Assembly (NCBI GenBank): GCA_024232355.1
Contig: JAAEPW010001387.1
Coordinates: 1 to 29,143 of the forward strand
DNA from: Chloroflexota bacterium
GTDB taxonomy: Bacteria; Chloroflexota; Anaerolineae; B4-G1
Length of the DNA stretch: 29,143 bases
Reading direction: 5' to 3'
Shown: positions 6,501-13,845 of the stretch, in pieces
Position numbering within the stretch: position 1 is the stretch's first letter
How the letters are laid out: each line of letters begins with the position of its first letter
Program-made: the position numbers and the translations under genes
The notes under the pieces: model-generated
Told to the model about the DNA's origin: nothing
Databases searched by the model: none
The model's input: only the letters and a program-made list of their open reading frames with translations

Positions 6501-8653
6501 CCGTAGCGTGTCTCCAGCCCATTGCCAAACGCCACGCGCTTGAGCTGCCCCATCGTGTTGTAGTCAATGTCTGATACGTAGGTGTCGTCACCATCCAGGC
6601 TTTCCAGTAATCCCTGGTAATCATAGTCGTTGGTCACGATCTCCCCATCAGGATATTTCATCGTCAGCACCTGGCCCGCCGCATTGTAGGTGTACTCGGT
6701 GTCAAAGGTGCCCGCACCATTGATGGTCTTGCTCTCCTTCGTCACCCGCCCCAGTTCATCATAGATCCAGGTGGTGTAGCCGCTGCCATCCTCCATCCGA
6801 GTGCGCTGGCCAACACCTTTGTTGTTTGTAGGACAGTTTCCATCGCAGTCGTACGTATAGCTCATGTCATAAGAAGTGGGAGTGTCCGGACAATCTGTTT
6901 CATTATCCGCGTAATACCTCTTTCCTTCTAGACGATTCAATTCATCATAGTAAAAGCATACCCGTTGTTGTTTGGCATCGTCTTGCACGGTGAGGTTACC
7001 TGCCGAATCGTACTGGTAAGACCAAACACCCATATCAGGGTCATCCATCTCCGTCTTGAGACCCAATGGATTGTAGGTCATCGTGGTGACGTTGTCCGCA
7101 TCATCGGTCACCGTGAGCAGGTTGCCCAGGACGTCATAGTCGTACTGGGTGCTGGCATACGCTTGACCCGTGTTCCAATTGGGTTGAGTATGTGTTCCCT
7201 CAAACTCCCACACGTTCACCAATTGTCCAAAGGCGTCCGTTTCTTGGACCCTTTGGTGGTCATTGGGGTCAATGGTGACTGTCTTCCAGCCCTTGTAATC
7301 CATCCGCGTACTGGTACCGTCGGGACCGGTCACCTGCAGTACTCGTCCCAACGCATCGTACTGGGTGGTAGTGTGCGGTTTACTCGTGTCTGGAGACGTG
7401 TATGGATTATGCGGAGTCGAACCGTCGTGGCGAAGCATCTCGTAGGGCACAGACTGCTCGCTCACCCGTCCCATCGCGTCATAGACCGTGTCCTGCACGA
7501 TCCTGTGCTGACCACTCCCGCCTCCGGGAGTCCAGTCACTGGCGCGGGTCTGCGTCTGTATCGAGCGACCCAGGCCATCGTAGAACTGGCGTGTCCACAA
7601 GCTTCCGGCACCGTTCCAAAACTCACTCGAACTAGCATCTGAGTCAGTCTTTTCATAGGTGACAATCAACAACGGGTACCATTCAGGATGTGTGACGTCA
7701 TAGTAGCCGATATAACGGATGGGTGGTTTGGTGTTCGGGTCCTCACCGGGTCGCCACATCCGGGTCAGTCGTCCAAAGTCGTCGTACCAGTATACGGTCG
7801 TTTCGTCGTTCGGGCCGGTGGTCTGCTTGACCTGGCCAGGCTGCCCGTGGTCTGCCGGGACGCCGCCGATGCCATAGTATTCGGTAGTGGCGCAGTGGCC
7901 GAGGTCGTTGCACGTTTGCATCGGGTAGAGATGGTAGGCAGTCTCATAGACGATGTCCGTGGTGCGTGCCCCCGCACTGGCAAAGGTGTCGTAATCCCCA
8001 TACCCGGTAAAAGTCGTTTCAGAGATCCGGTTTCCCCAGCCGTCATACCCGTAACGCACGTCGATCAGTCGTTCACTTGCGGATACGCCAGAGCCTCGCC
8101 ATAATCGAACGGCCGTCAACTCGCCCTTGTCATTGGCATTGTCGCCGATCTGACCATCAAACCGTGGGTTTCCATCATAGGCGTACTGCGTGGAGGCCTC
8201 TAACTCCCACGTGCTGCCCGTCCGACTCTTGACGTTCTCCCACCCCGGTTTGCTCACGATCCAGATATCGTGAGCGGTCGTATTTGGATAGTAGCCCCAC
8301 AACGTCTGGCGGTATGGGTCGTCATTCTCATCATACTCGGTCCGTGAGGTGAGATTGCCATAATCATCGTAGGCGTCATAAGTCACGCGAGTGGTAGCGG
8401 ACGCACCGCCGCTATAGTCCGTGGTCTCTATCTCGTCCACGTGAACAAAAAAGTCAGTGCGGTTGCCAATGTTCATACTGTCCCAAGAGGTATCAGTCTG
8501 GTTCAACAAATCTCCAGCACCCGAGTAGCCCTCAGTCTTGTACTCACGTCCGTGTAGCCACCAGTATGTCTCTGTCCGATTTTTGGTATAGTAATGATGC
8601 TTTGTTTTGACCAACGGGGTTTGCCCGTTGAAATCATACGCGGTCTCTTGCAC
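3545..8653 (-). CDS. RHS-repeat polymorphic toxin, main part (1702 aa; downstream of in-frame TAG)
   Basis: YD/RHS repeats (many copies of the YDxxGR/YDxxGN type) fill residues ~90-910. A jelly-roll carbohydrate-binding-like domain (~917-1057) is spliced between two RHS strands (NRLTAVRKV and TEFVYDGDGNRVKR). Two FN3 domains follow (~1098-1187 and ~1194-1295). The conserved RHS core comes next (HGDHLGSTTLATT ~1367; YDPYLARFISADT ~1431; RYSYVRNSPLNYQDPTG ~1456-1472), then a ~230-residue C-terminal tip of unassigned toxin type (GSGVYISNNGTRMFRITSD, PHANFQPV). Such proteins form a cocoon that encloses the tip and deliver it to neighbouring cells. The GTG at 8653 follows the TAG of the preceding frame directly and has no ribosome binding site, so this is not a natural start. 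It is the in-frame continuation of the SpvB-domain part at 8654-10153. Expression would need readthrough or stop-start reinitiation. Confidence 0.85.
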   Translation of the reverse strand: MQETAYDFNGQTPLVKTKHHYYTKNRTETYWWLHGREYKTEGYSGAGDLLNQTDTSWDSMNIGNRTDFFVHVDEIETTDYSGGASATTRVTYDAYDDYGNLTSRTEYDENDDPYRQTLWGYYPNTTAHDIWIVSKPGWENVKSRTGSTWELEASTQYAYDGNPRFDGQIGDNANDKGELTAVRLWRGSGVSASERLIDVRYGYDGWGNRISETTFTGYGDYDTFASAGARTTDIVYETAYHLYPMQTCNDLGHCATTEYYGIGGVPADHGQPGQVKQTTGPNDETTVYWYDDFGRLTRMWRPGEDPNTKPPIRYIGYYDVTHPEWYPLLIVTYEKTDSDASSSEFWNGAGSLWTRQFYDGLGRSIQTQTRASDWTPGGGSGQHRIVQDTVYDAMGRVSEQSVPYEMLRHDGSTPHNPYTSPDTSKPHTTTQYDALGRVLQVTGPDGTSTRMDYKGWKTVTIDPNDHQRVQETDAFGQLVNVWEFEGTHTQPNWNTGQAYASTQYDYDVLGNLLTVTDDADNVTTMTYNPLGLKTEMDDPDMGVWSYQYDSAGNLTVQDDAKQQRVCFYYDELNRLEGKRYYADNETDCPDTPTSYDMSYTYDCDGNCPTNNKGVGQRTRMEDGSGYTTWIYDELGRVTKESKTINGAGTFDTEYTYNAAGQVLTMKYPDGEIVTNDYDYQGLLESLDGDDTYVSDIDYNTMGQLKRVAFGNGLETRYGYFGYEFYGLGSGLDLNANTGWGATSFGRLMQTCTVVQGGACPFGESSALLNMSYWYDAVGNVLKIRDRENDNQVQSFNYDSLDRLTDAYTDGQGSGNDHGSYNRSYDYDEIGNIDSKSGLIYNYRPDHPHAAVAVGDTVLGETWASYGYDANGNMTTRTESDIPFGGNDTSSYIQEFNNENRLTAVRKVELLDFGDYPIQSYGGSGQDKNPTVTVEDAGATLHIVGNGWKKIAFPYTVTSDTILEFDFKSGARGEIHGIGFDTDNGTSSNRTFQLYGSQSWGISAFNDYASTAPAWKHYRIPVGEYYTGNMLYLIFANDHDVSNPTGEGLFANIAVYESTTSEVTEFVYDGDGNRVKRTEPDGTMTAYVGGYYEVEFRAPSAPSNLSVATLSTSQLRLTWSGNSDNEDGFKIERSSNGTSGWTQVATVGVNGTSYTNGGLACNTTYYYRARAYNTVGHSAYSNVSSARTSACPSVPNAPSNLSASPTRDRISLTWSDNSSNESGFKVERSLNGMSGWTQIATVGANGTGYTDRPCDEFQQEENAIEGKGGAGTMVRYYRVRAYNGSGNSGYSNVASAGVECRIEFPRLSSIDNGTRAPGLASETRFPGAAPAASSPPNGQTRRSYYYAAGQRVAMREHTNSQNVVQYLHGDHLGSTTLATTSGGTEVPGSRTLYYPYGEERWSASGGTLATDYGFTGQRKEGFGLMDYNARYYDPYLARFISADTIVPDPGNPQDLNRYSYVRNSPLNYQDPTGHAADAGGAGGTREGEDFYSRLINRISGYDEQAEAAQYYYESVKARFYNEIGADEELLPLVPLGEEAALLAWALGGVTVGDEQALDDLVYLLFGDKGERGLPTAFCGGVQFVGPGVTLPNGQTWYEGDLRTADEILDAGQQWLTADGGGYYELGQEGSGVYISNNGTRMFRITSDPVSQTGDLWGHTGHSGAGRLPHANFQPVTPVFGVDGRVISHRPVKNMNVHINITNP

Positions 8654-8656
8654 CTA
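8654..8656 (-). other. In-frame TAG splitting the SpvB/RHS toxin
   Basis: The minus strand reads GGA CAC AGT TAG GTG CAA GAG ACC. Codons on both sides are in one frame and both sides encode SpvB/RHS-type sequence (...PLVGHS, stop, VQETAYDF...). A stop followed at once by GTG could allow some reinitiation. Confidence 0.9.
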
Positions 8657-10153
8657 ACTGTGTCCTACCAAGGGGCTTACTCTTGGTGGGCGACGGCCCT
8701 GGCACTGCACTCCGTCTCCCAGGTATTCGTCTCCACTCCACGTTTGATTGTAACAATGGATGCCATAGGTGTAACGGGTGATATGGGCCGGTGTGGTGGC
8801 ATCAGGCTCGTCGTACGTGCGCACCTCACGCACCCGATAGCTGTAGCCGAAATCCGGTATGTCGTTGTCGCCCGCAGCGCGGTCGTCGTGCTTGTACTCG
8901 AACACTGTTTTGCCTCCATAACCGTTCCTCACTGCGATCACACGCCGATAGAGGAAACTATTATGCCAGCTGTTTGGCTTCGGCTCGTGCTCGAACGTTG
9001 TCTTTGGCAACGAGGAACCATCGCCGGAGAATTCCTGGATACTCAGAACCGCTCGATCGCTGGTGACCCGACCGGTGTTCCAGGATTGGCGATCCGTCTC
9101 CAGGAAATAGTATCGCAGTTCCGTGCCAGCGTGATACACACGGATCGTATCGAAACGCAGTTTCGTCGGATCATCATGCTCAAGAGTGAATGTCATCTTG
9201 GACAGCCATTTCGTACCATTATCCTCATAATTGTTGTACCGGATCTCGGCTACCCGGATCTTTCTGTAATGTAGACTCCCTCCAAACCCTTTCATTTCAT
9301 AGTCAAACTCCACACGGTTGCCCATCATATCGGTGATCTGATCCACTTGCCAACCGGTGGCGCAATGATTCTCTTTTCCTTGCCCTGCAGGGACGCAAAA
9401 GCCGTTGAAGGTGTGTTCCTCGTTACTGTGCATCCATGTTTGGGCTTCCTCTTTATATCCCAGGCTGAGTTCTGTGCCGTCCGGCTGACGCACGATCCAA
9501 TAGTCCGACGTGTAGGATGTACTGCCGTTCCCGCAGGCCGCGTTGTACCGCTCGATGTACAAGCTGGGGGCATTGCGCGCATAGTAACGGCCGCACGGAT
9601 TTGCCGTCGCTGGTTCCAGTTCGTGACTGGTGCCATTCAATGTCAGAGAGTACTCGTCGTATATGGTCAGTTCTCCCTCATCATTGACCTTGGTACTCCG
9701 CACGATCCCCGCTATGCTGCCCACCGTCCAGCCCAGTCCAATGGGACCATTGTTTATCGAAGCTGTCGTGACCAGCCCATCTATGCCGCGACTATTGTAC
9801 ACCAGTGATATTTGAGGTTGCAACCCGTTGCGTCCTGGCGGCATTTCGATGGGATATTGGTACGTGGCAGCCCCACTGAACAAGTCTGGCACTGGGGGAG
9901 TGAGCAGCGGTTCCCATCCTTCATCTTCGTCGGAGGCCCCGGCGGAATACGTGGAAAAGTGCTCCAACTGAGCAGTGAACGTGCCCGCCTCTGGATCGAA
10001 CGTGACCGGTACTTCTTCGAGCCGCCCGGTCTCGGGGTCGACCAAGTGGTACAGCACAGAGTCCCATCCTTGGGGCAACCCCTCCTCGCCCACCAAGCCC
10101 CGTAGATTTATCGTCAACGTCACCGGCTGATTAAATGATTCGGCATGGTTCAT
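8654..10153 (-). CDS. SpvB-domain N-terminal part of the RHS toxin, 5'-truncated and ended by in-frame TAG
   Basis: 499 codons then TAG. Residues ~90-150 carry the SpvB/TcaC-type hallmark (ATYQYPIEMPPGRNGLQPQI, then GLGWTVGSIAGI). The remainder is the beta-propeller/mid region found before RHS repeats in insecticidal-toxin-complex and related proteins. The first six codons (MNHAES) are the terminal inverted repeat of the adjoining insertion sequence, and true toxin sequence starts at FNQPVTL. The signal peptide and upstream domains are therefore missing, and no ribosome binding site precedes the ATG. The frame is identical to that of the 1702-residue part, and a single CAG-to-TAG change would explain the break. 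The combined product would exceed 2200 residues. Best read as a decaying gene. Confidence 0.85.
   Translation of the reverse strand: MNHAESFNQPVTLTINLRGLVGEEGLPQGWDSVLYHLVDPETGRLEEVPVTFDPEAGTFTAQLEHFSTYSAGASDEDEGWEPLLTPPVPDLFSGAATYQYPIEMPPGRNGLQPQISLVYNSRGIDGLVTTASINNGPIGLGWTVGSIAGIVRSTKVNDEGELTIYDEYSLTLNGTSHELEPATANPCGRYYARNAPSLYIERYNAACGNGSTSYTSDYWIVRQPDGTELSLGYKEEAQTWMHSNEEHTFNGFCVPAGQGKENHCATGWQVDQITDMMGNRVEFDYEMKGFGGSLHYRKIRVAEIRYNNYEDNGTKWLSKMTFTLEHDDPTKLRFDTIRVYHAGTELRYYFLETDRQSWNTGRVTSDRAVLSIQEFSGDGSSLPKTTFEHEPKPNSWHNSFLYRRVIAVRNGYGGKTVFEYKHDDRAAGDNDIPDFGYSYRVREVRTYDEPDATTPAHITRYTYGIHCYNQTWSGDEYLGDGVQCQGRRPPRVSPLVGHS
10137..10153. repeat. Left terminal inverted repeat of the insertion sequence
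   Basis: GATTCGGCATGGTTCAT; it matches 12259-12275 in reverse complement at 17 of 17 positions. Read on the minus strand it supplies the ATG and the first six codons of the truncated SpvB frame. Confidence 0.85.
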
Positions 10154-10474
10154 GAAGGAGCAAAAGAACCTTTACAATTGAATTGATGAACTAGCAAAGG
10201 CAGTCTCTTTTCGTATAATAGAGAGTTCTGCATAAAAAAATTAGGGCAAAAACACTTACTTATGTTAAGTTGTTGCTAGTTTTTATCGAGTTTTCAGGGC
10301 CCAGTCCAGCAATTCGACTGTAAAAATGCTTTGACACCACTAACACTTGACATAAACGTCATTCAAAACATCCGCTTGCGTTCAAAAGTACATCAGAATG
10401 CATTTGCAGAACGTTTTCATGCAGAACTCTCTATAATATACAACATCACATCAAACGAAAGGAGACTACCTTCG
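10154..10474 (+). other. Leader region of the insertion sequence
   Basis: About 320 A/T-rich bases before the transposase start. They hold a perfect 16-bp inverted repeat (10218-10233 and 10419-10434) and two TATAAT hexamers (10214-10219 and 10432-10437), one at each arm. No good -35 is visible at the right spacing for either. An in-frame extension of the transposase reading frame back to 10331 exists but lacks a ribosome binding site. Confidence 0.5.
10218..10434. repeat. Internal 16-bp perfect inverted repeat in the IS leader
   Basis: ATAGAGAGTTCTGCAT (10218-10233) and ATGCAGAACTCTCTAT (10419-10434), 185 nt apart and ending 40 nt before the transposase ATG. The transcript leader could fold into a long hairpin, or the arms could be operator half-sites for the transposase. 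Confidence 0.7.
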
Positions 10475-12139
10475 ATGTTATTATCGTATCAGCAAACAGC
10501 TGCTCCGGAAAGTTTGTGGGAGGAGCCAATGGAGACAATTTGGCAATTGATGGGCACAGGGGCATCAGTGCCAGGTTCGAAAGTGGCGCACCTGAGCATT
10601 TCTGACCAGCTATTCATAGCAGCGGTAGCCAATATTCCGCGCCCGTCGCGCCCGTGGGGGGCGATTACGTGGATGGCGGATGTATTCGACATCTCGCGGC
10701 CAACAGTATACGCGCTGGGCAAACGAGTGGCAGAAGGGCTAGAGTGCTTGTTGGACAGAAAGTCAACCACGACTGAATCCAAGCTAGACATCTCGGAGAA
10801 AAAAGCAAAAGATGAGATGATAGCAGTAACTGCGAACCGTGTTGCCCGCACAGTGTTGAGTATGGCCTTTCCAGGAAAGGTCGCCTTGCGGCCGATGCAA
10901 GATTGTCTAGAGGAAGCCTTTGATCAATCACGTGGCGTGAGCACGTTGAGTCAATTGATGACACAGGCAGGGCAACGTGCGGGGCAAGAACTGGAGCAAG
11001 TTGACCACTGTCCTTTGGGACCAGTGATTGTGTTGCGAGACGAGACCTACTTTCAAAAGTGGCCGATCTTGATCATCCTTGAGCCGGTCACCACCACGAT
11101 CTTGCTAGCAGTAGTGAGCGAAGATCGTAAAGCGGACACGTGGGGAGCAGCCTTATTGGTCAGCCAAGAACGTGGAGCCTTTATTAAAGGACTGGTGGAG
11201 GATATGGCACGTGCCTATCCCAAATCTCAAAAGATGGCCGAGATGAAGGATGTCGCGGTCGAAAAAGACACCTGGCACGTCGAGAATTGGGCTAAACGGG
11301 TACGCAAAGCACTGGAACGGAAAGCGCTGACCGCTGTGAAAAAGGAATACGACCTGGAAAAGCAACTGCTCAAAGAATGGAATGAGGTTCTCTTCACGAA
11401 CAAGTACATTCCGGCGGTCGAAAAAGCTGAACGCTTGATGGCCGATCACGATGCCTTTGAACTTTGGCTTGACCACTTGTGTGATGCGCTTGAACTGGTT
11501 GACCTGCGCAGCGGTGAAATCCGCGACCGGGAAACAAATGGTTGGTTGCTGGAAGAAACGCTACAGGCTATGGAACAGATTGATCAACCTCAGGTACGCA
11601 AGTTGCTCAAATCGTTGCGCAAGTATCAATCGGAACTGCTAACTTGTCTGGATTGGGCGGCCGAGATGTTGACCTCCTACAAGCAGATGTTGGCGGTGCA
11701 TATCCCAGACCCGAGCCAGCAACAGGCATTTATGCGCAACGTGGCACGCACCTGGCGTCTACGTCAAGCTCTCATCAATGGACAACGCTACCGGAAACAG
11801 CAAGCCGCTAAGGCTGAGATAGACCTTCAATTGTTGCTCGCTGACAATCAAGTCCATGCTGCCTTGTCCACCTATCTGATGAATATCCTGGACGCTTCCG
11901 GGCATACGAGCAGTCTCATCGAATGCATCAACGGCTTACTCAAGTCATTCTTGCGCAACCGTCGGGCCTTTCGTAATCGTGATACCTTCCAGCTTTACCT
12001 CAACTTGTTCACGCTCTGGCACAATATGCGTGTCTACAAGCGCGGTAAACGTCAGGGTAAGAGCCCCTATCAATGGGCCGGTATTGATCCTGGCACCGAC
12101 GACTGGCTAGAATTGCTAGGTTATCCAGCCGACGCCTAA
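10475..12139 (+). CDS. DDE transposase (554 aa)
   Basis: Start at ATG 10475, preceded by AAAGGAGACTACCTTCG; the longer frame from 10331 has no such site. Features: a helix-turn-helix (residues ~68-85, VFDISRPTVYALGKRV); first catalytic Asp189 in VIVLRDETYF; second Asp265 in VEKDTWHVENWAKR; a ~200-residue mostly helical insertion; and the catalytic Glu483 in TSSLIECINGLLKSFLRNRR, followed by the basic LYLNLFTLWHNMRVYKRGKR tail. This is a complete DDE set, so the element may still be active. The long helical insertion before the Glu, and the SSxxExxNxxLxxFLRxRR motif, recall ISNCY/unclassified IS transposases; the exact family is uncertain. Confidence 0.88.
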   Translation: MLLSYQQTAAPESLWEEPMETIWQLMGTGASVPGSKVAHLSISDQLFIAAVANIPRPSRPWGAITWMADVFDISRPTVYALGKRVAEGLECLLDRKSTTTESKLDISEKKAKDEMIAVTANRVARTVLSMAFPGKVALRPMQDCLEEAFDQSRGVSTLSQLMTQAGQRAGQELEQVDHCPLGPVIVLRDETYFQKWPILIILEPVTTTILLAVVSEDRKADTWGAALLVSQERGAFIKGLVEDMARAYPKSQKMAEMKDVAVEKDTWHVENWAKRVRKALERKALTAVKKEYDLEKQLLKEWNEVLFTNKYIPAVEKAERLMADHDAFELWLDHLCDALELVDLRSGEIRDRETNGWLLEETLQAMEQIDQPQVRKLLKSLRKYQSELLTCLDWAAEMLTSYKQMLAVHIPDPSQQQAFMRNVARTWRLRQALINGQRYRKQQAAKAEIDLQLLLADNQVHAALSTYLMNILDASGHTSSLIECINGLLKSFLRNRRAFRNRDTFQLYLNLFTLWHNMRVYKRGKRQGKSPYQWAGIDPGTDDWLELLGYPADA

Positions 12140-12258
12140 CTCGTCCCAATCTATTCTATCGGACTGACTTTTCAACTCGTCGGTTGTTTCAACTTGCCTG
12201 CCACTACCCAAATCCTATCTGAATTTGTAAAGGGGCTTTTCTTCCTTTGCTGGACTTT

Positions 12259-12275
12259 ATGAACCATGCCGAATC
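12259..12275. repeat. Right terminal inverted repeat of the insertion sequence
   Basis: ATGAACCATGCCGAATC, exact reverse complement of 10137-10153. The 120 bases between the transposase stop and this repeat hold no gene. Confidence 0.85.
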
Positions 12276-12314
12276 TTTGAAGGCTGGGCGATTCAAAAGA
12301 TCGCTGACCTCCAA

Positions 12315-12692
12315 TTGACTGTTTTCAAACAAGATTTGTTCTCAAATTCTGATGACTTTGGATGCCAACAATGTGGTTTGTGTTGTCGGGTATTTTGCGG
12401 CACTGAAATTGAGATAACAGAAAAAGATCTGTCTCGCTGGGAACAAGAGGATCGAAAAGATATTCTTGAATGGGTAGATTTTGTTAACTTTGGAGATCAC
12501 ATAGAAATTGACTTTCCCATTCATCCGACAAAAAATACCAATGTTGACAGATGTCCTTTTCTTAGAAAATTACCCCGCAAGGAAATTTACATTTGCCGGA
12601 TTAATGATACAAAACCAACAGGGTGCAGAGAATTCCCAGTGAATAGAGAAAACGCCCAAAGCATAAACTGTCCGGGAATAGTAGCTGAGTGA
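12315..12692 (+). CDS. YkgJ-type cysteine-cluster protein, probably 5'-truncated
   Basis: 125 residues from a TTG at 12315. The N-terminal motif GCQQCGLCCRVFC (Cys17, 20, 23, 24, 28), followed by further Cys in DRCPFLRK, YICRI, TGCREF and INCPG, is the pattern of the YkgJ-family putative Zn/Fe-chelating domain, whose biochemical role is unsettled. There is no ribosome binding site before the TTG and no ATG before the Cys motif. The frame stays open upstream to the end of the insertion sequence, adding 13 codons (FEGWAIQKIADLQ from 12276). The true start was therefore probably lost when the IS and its flank were rearranged. It is followed 7 nt later by the zinc-ribbon gene. Confidence 0.7.
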   Translation: MTVFKQDLFSNSDDFGCQQCGLCCRVFCGTEIEITEKDLSRWEQEDRKDILEWVDFVNFGDHIEIDFPIHPTKNTNVDRCPFLRKLPRKEIYICRINDTKPTGCREFPVNRENAQSINCPGIVAE

Positions 12693-12699
12693 ATACTCA

Positions 12700-13593
12700 A
12701 TGAACTGCTTACATTGCCATCGCGAGATCCCAAACGACGCCATCCTATGCTCACACTGCGGCCACGAACAGCAAACAGAAATACTACAAGTTTGCTCAAT
12801 CTGCAACCGCACCATCCCCAATGATGCTATTCTCTGCCCCTATTGCGGACAGCAGGTCGAAAGACAATCCTCCCAACCAATAGCCCCCCTCACTTTCACC
12901 TCATCCCGTTTCCTCCAGTACCAGGCCATATTCTTTTTCATCTGGTGCATCATCTGCGCTTGTTGCTCACTGTCTGCATACTTTCTGGGCAATATAGAGC
13001 CTTTGTCATATTTTCAATCTATGCGGCGGATCACTACCACCACCTTGGCATCCTCCGACGCCCCTACGGCGGTTCCCACTCCTCTGGTTGCTCCAACAGC
13101 TATATCATCTCCAACAATAGAGAACACGCCAACTCCCACACCGCAAGCAGATAGTGTTTCTCCCGTGACCAGTGTTTGGACCAACTTGGGGCCTAAAGGT
13201 GGAATTATTACTTCTTTGGCCATCGACCAGGAAACGCCAACAACTATTTACGTGGGTAGAAGCCCTGGGAGCGTACTCAAGAGTGCGGATGGTGGCGAGA
13301 ACTGGAACAAGATCAACACCGGCTTTACAGATACCGATATCGTAGCCCTGACAAATCACCCGATACCATCAGACACTCTCTGTATGGAAACAGAAAACGA
13401 CCACGTGTTCAAAAGTGTGAACGGTGGCGAAACACGGTATGAATTAAGCATCAACCTTGCCAATCCCAGGATCCTTACCTTAGTTGTTGACCCCCAATCA
13501 ACAAACACCCTCTACATAGGAACACTTGTTGATGGTTTACTTGTTGTTAAATTGGATGATCTGATTAGTGAACAAGTGTACAAGATACCCTGA
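12700..13593 (+). CDS. Membrane protein with two zinc ribbons and BNR/Asp-box repeats
   Basis: 297 residues. Two consecutive zinc ribbons at the N-terminus (Cys3, 6, 17, 20 and Cys32, 35, 46, 49) share an IPNDAILCxxC core and look like a duplication. One membrane span follows (~71-97), then a Thr/Pro linker (~115-150). The C-terminal part has sortilin/BNR Asp-box repeats (SVLKSADGGENWNKI ~191-205; HVFKSVNGGETRYEL ~235-249), likely a partial or short beta-propeller. Topology: ribbons in the cytoplasm, propeller outside. The ATG at 12700 lies 7 nt after the YkgJ-like stop with a poor ribosome binding site, so coupling is possible. The propeller seems too short to close (only about three blades), so the C-terminus may be truncated. 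Function unknown. Confidence 0.75.
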   Translation: MNCLHCHREIPNDAILCSHCGHEQQTEILQVCSICNRTIPNDAILCPYCGQQVERQSSQPIAPLTFTSSRFLQYQAIFFFIWCIICACCSLSAYFLGNIEPLSYFQSMRRITTTTLASSDAPTAVPTPLVAPTAISSPTIENTPTPTPQADSVSPVTSVWTNLGPKGGIITSLAIDQETPTTIYVGRSPGSVLKSADGGENWNKINTGFTDTDIVALTNHPIPSDTLCMETENDHVFKSVNGGETRYELSINLANPRILTLVVDPQSTNTLYIGTLVDGLLVVKLDDLISEQVYKIP

Positions 13594-13658
13594 ACGAATT
13601 CAGGATGCATAATTATCACTACTAACAATACAACTACACTCAACAACACAAAAACACA

Positions 13659-13838
13659 ATGAACCGAAAAACCAAAATCGTACTAACGATATGCTGCTAC
13701 ACACTTGGCTTGGCGGTTGGCTACTATCTCGACCAGATGTTCCAAAGTCACCTCGTAGCGTCGATTGCATTCCTAGCGATGGTCGTCACTGTTGCTATCG
13801 TCGTCTGGCGGCGCTGGGTGAGAGTGAGACCGGCATGA
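13659..13838 (+). CDS. 59-aa membrane protein, two predicted spans
   Basis: ATG start at 13659 (MNRKTKIVLTICCYTLGLAV). Two hydrophobic helices (~7-24 and ~32-50) are separated by a short polar loop GYYLDQMFQSH, and the C-terminus is basic (RRWVRVRP). The upstream 65 bases are unusually poor in G and show no Shine-Dalgarno, so expression is uncertain. It ends 7 nt before the recombinase fragment. No family recognised. Confidence 0.5.
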   Translation: MNRKTKIVLTICCYTLGLAVGYYLDQMFQSHLVASIAFLAMVVTVAIVVWRRWVRVRPA

Positions 13839-13845
13839 TGTCCAA

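Larger units (their letters stand above)
10137..12275 (+). mobile_element. Insertion sequence, ~2.14 kb, DDE transposase
   Basis: The boundaries are set by perfect 17-bp terminal inverted repeats (10137-10153 and 12259-12275; GATTCGGCATGGTTCAT reading inward from each end). Beyond 17 bp the ends still match loosely (AAAG..GCAAA..AGAA..CCTTTACAA). It carries one transposase gene. The flanking bases (GATTAAAT on the left, TTTGAAGG on the right) do not form a target duplication, so one flank has probably been deleted or the copy arose by recombination. The left end cuts the SpvB/RHS gene, and the right end abuts a probably truncated YkgJ-like gene. Confidence 0.85.

Noticed and set aside
10218..10434. 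The 16-bp internal inverted repeat as the ends of a mini-element (MITE)
   Set aside because: It lies wholly inside the larger IS beside the transposase start and has no target duplication; a leader or operator role is simpler.
10331..10474. Longer start for the transposase
   Set aside because: There is no ribosome binding site at 10331. The ATG at 10475 has AAAGGAGA before it, and the extra residues lie in the leader with its inverted repeat.
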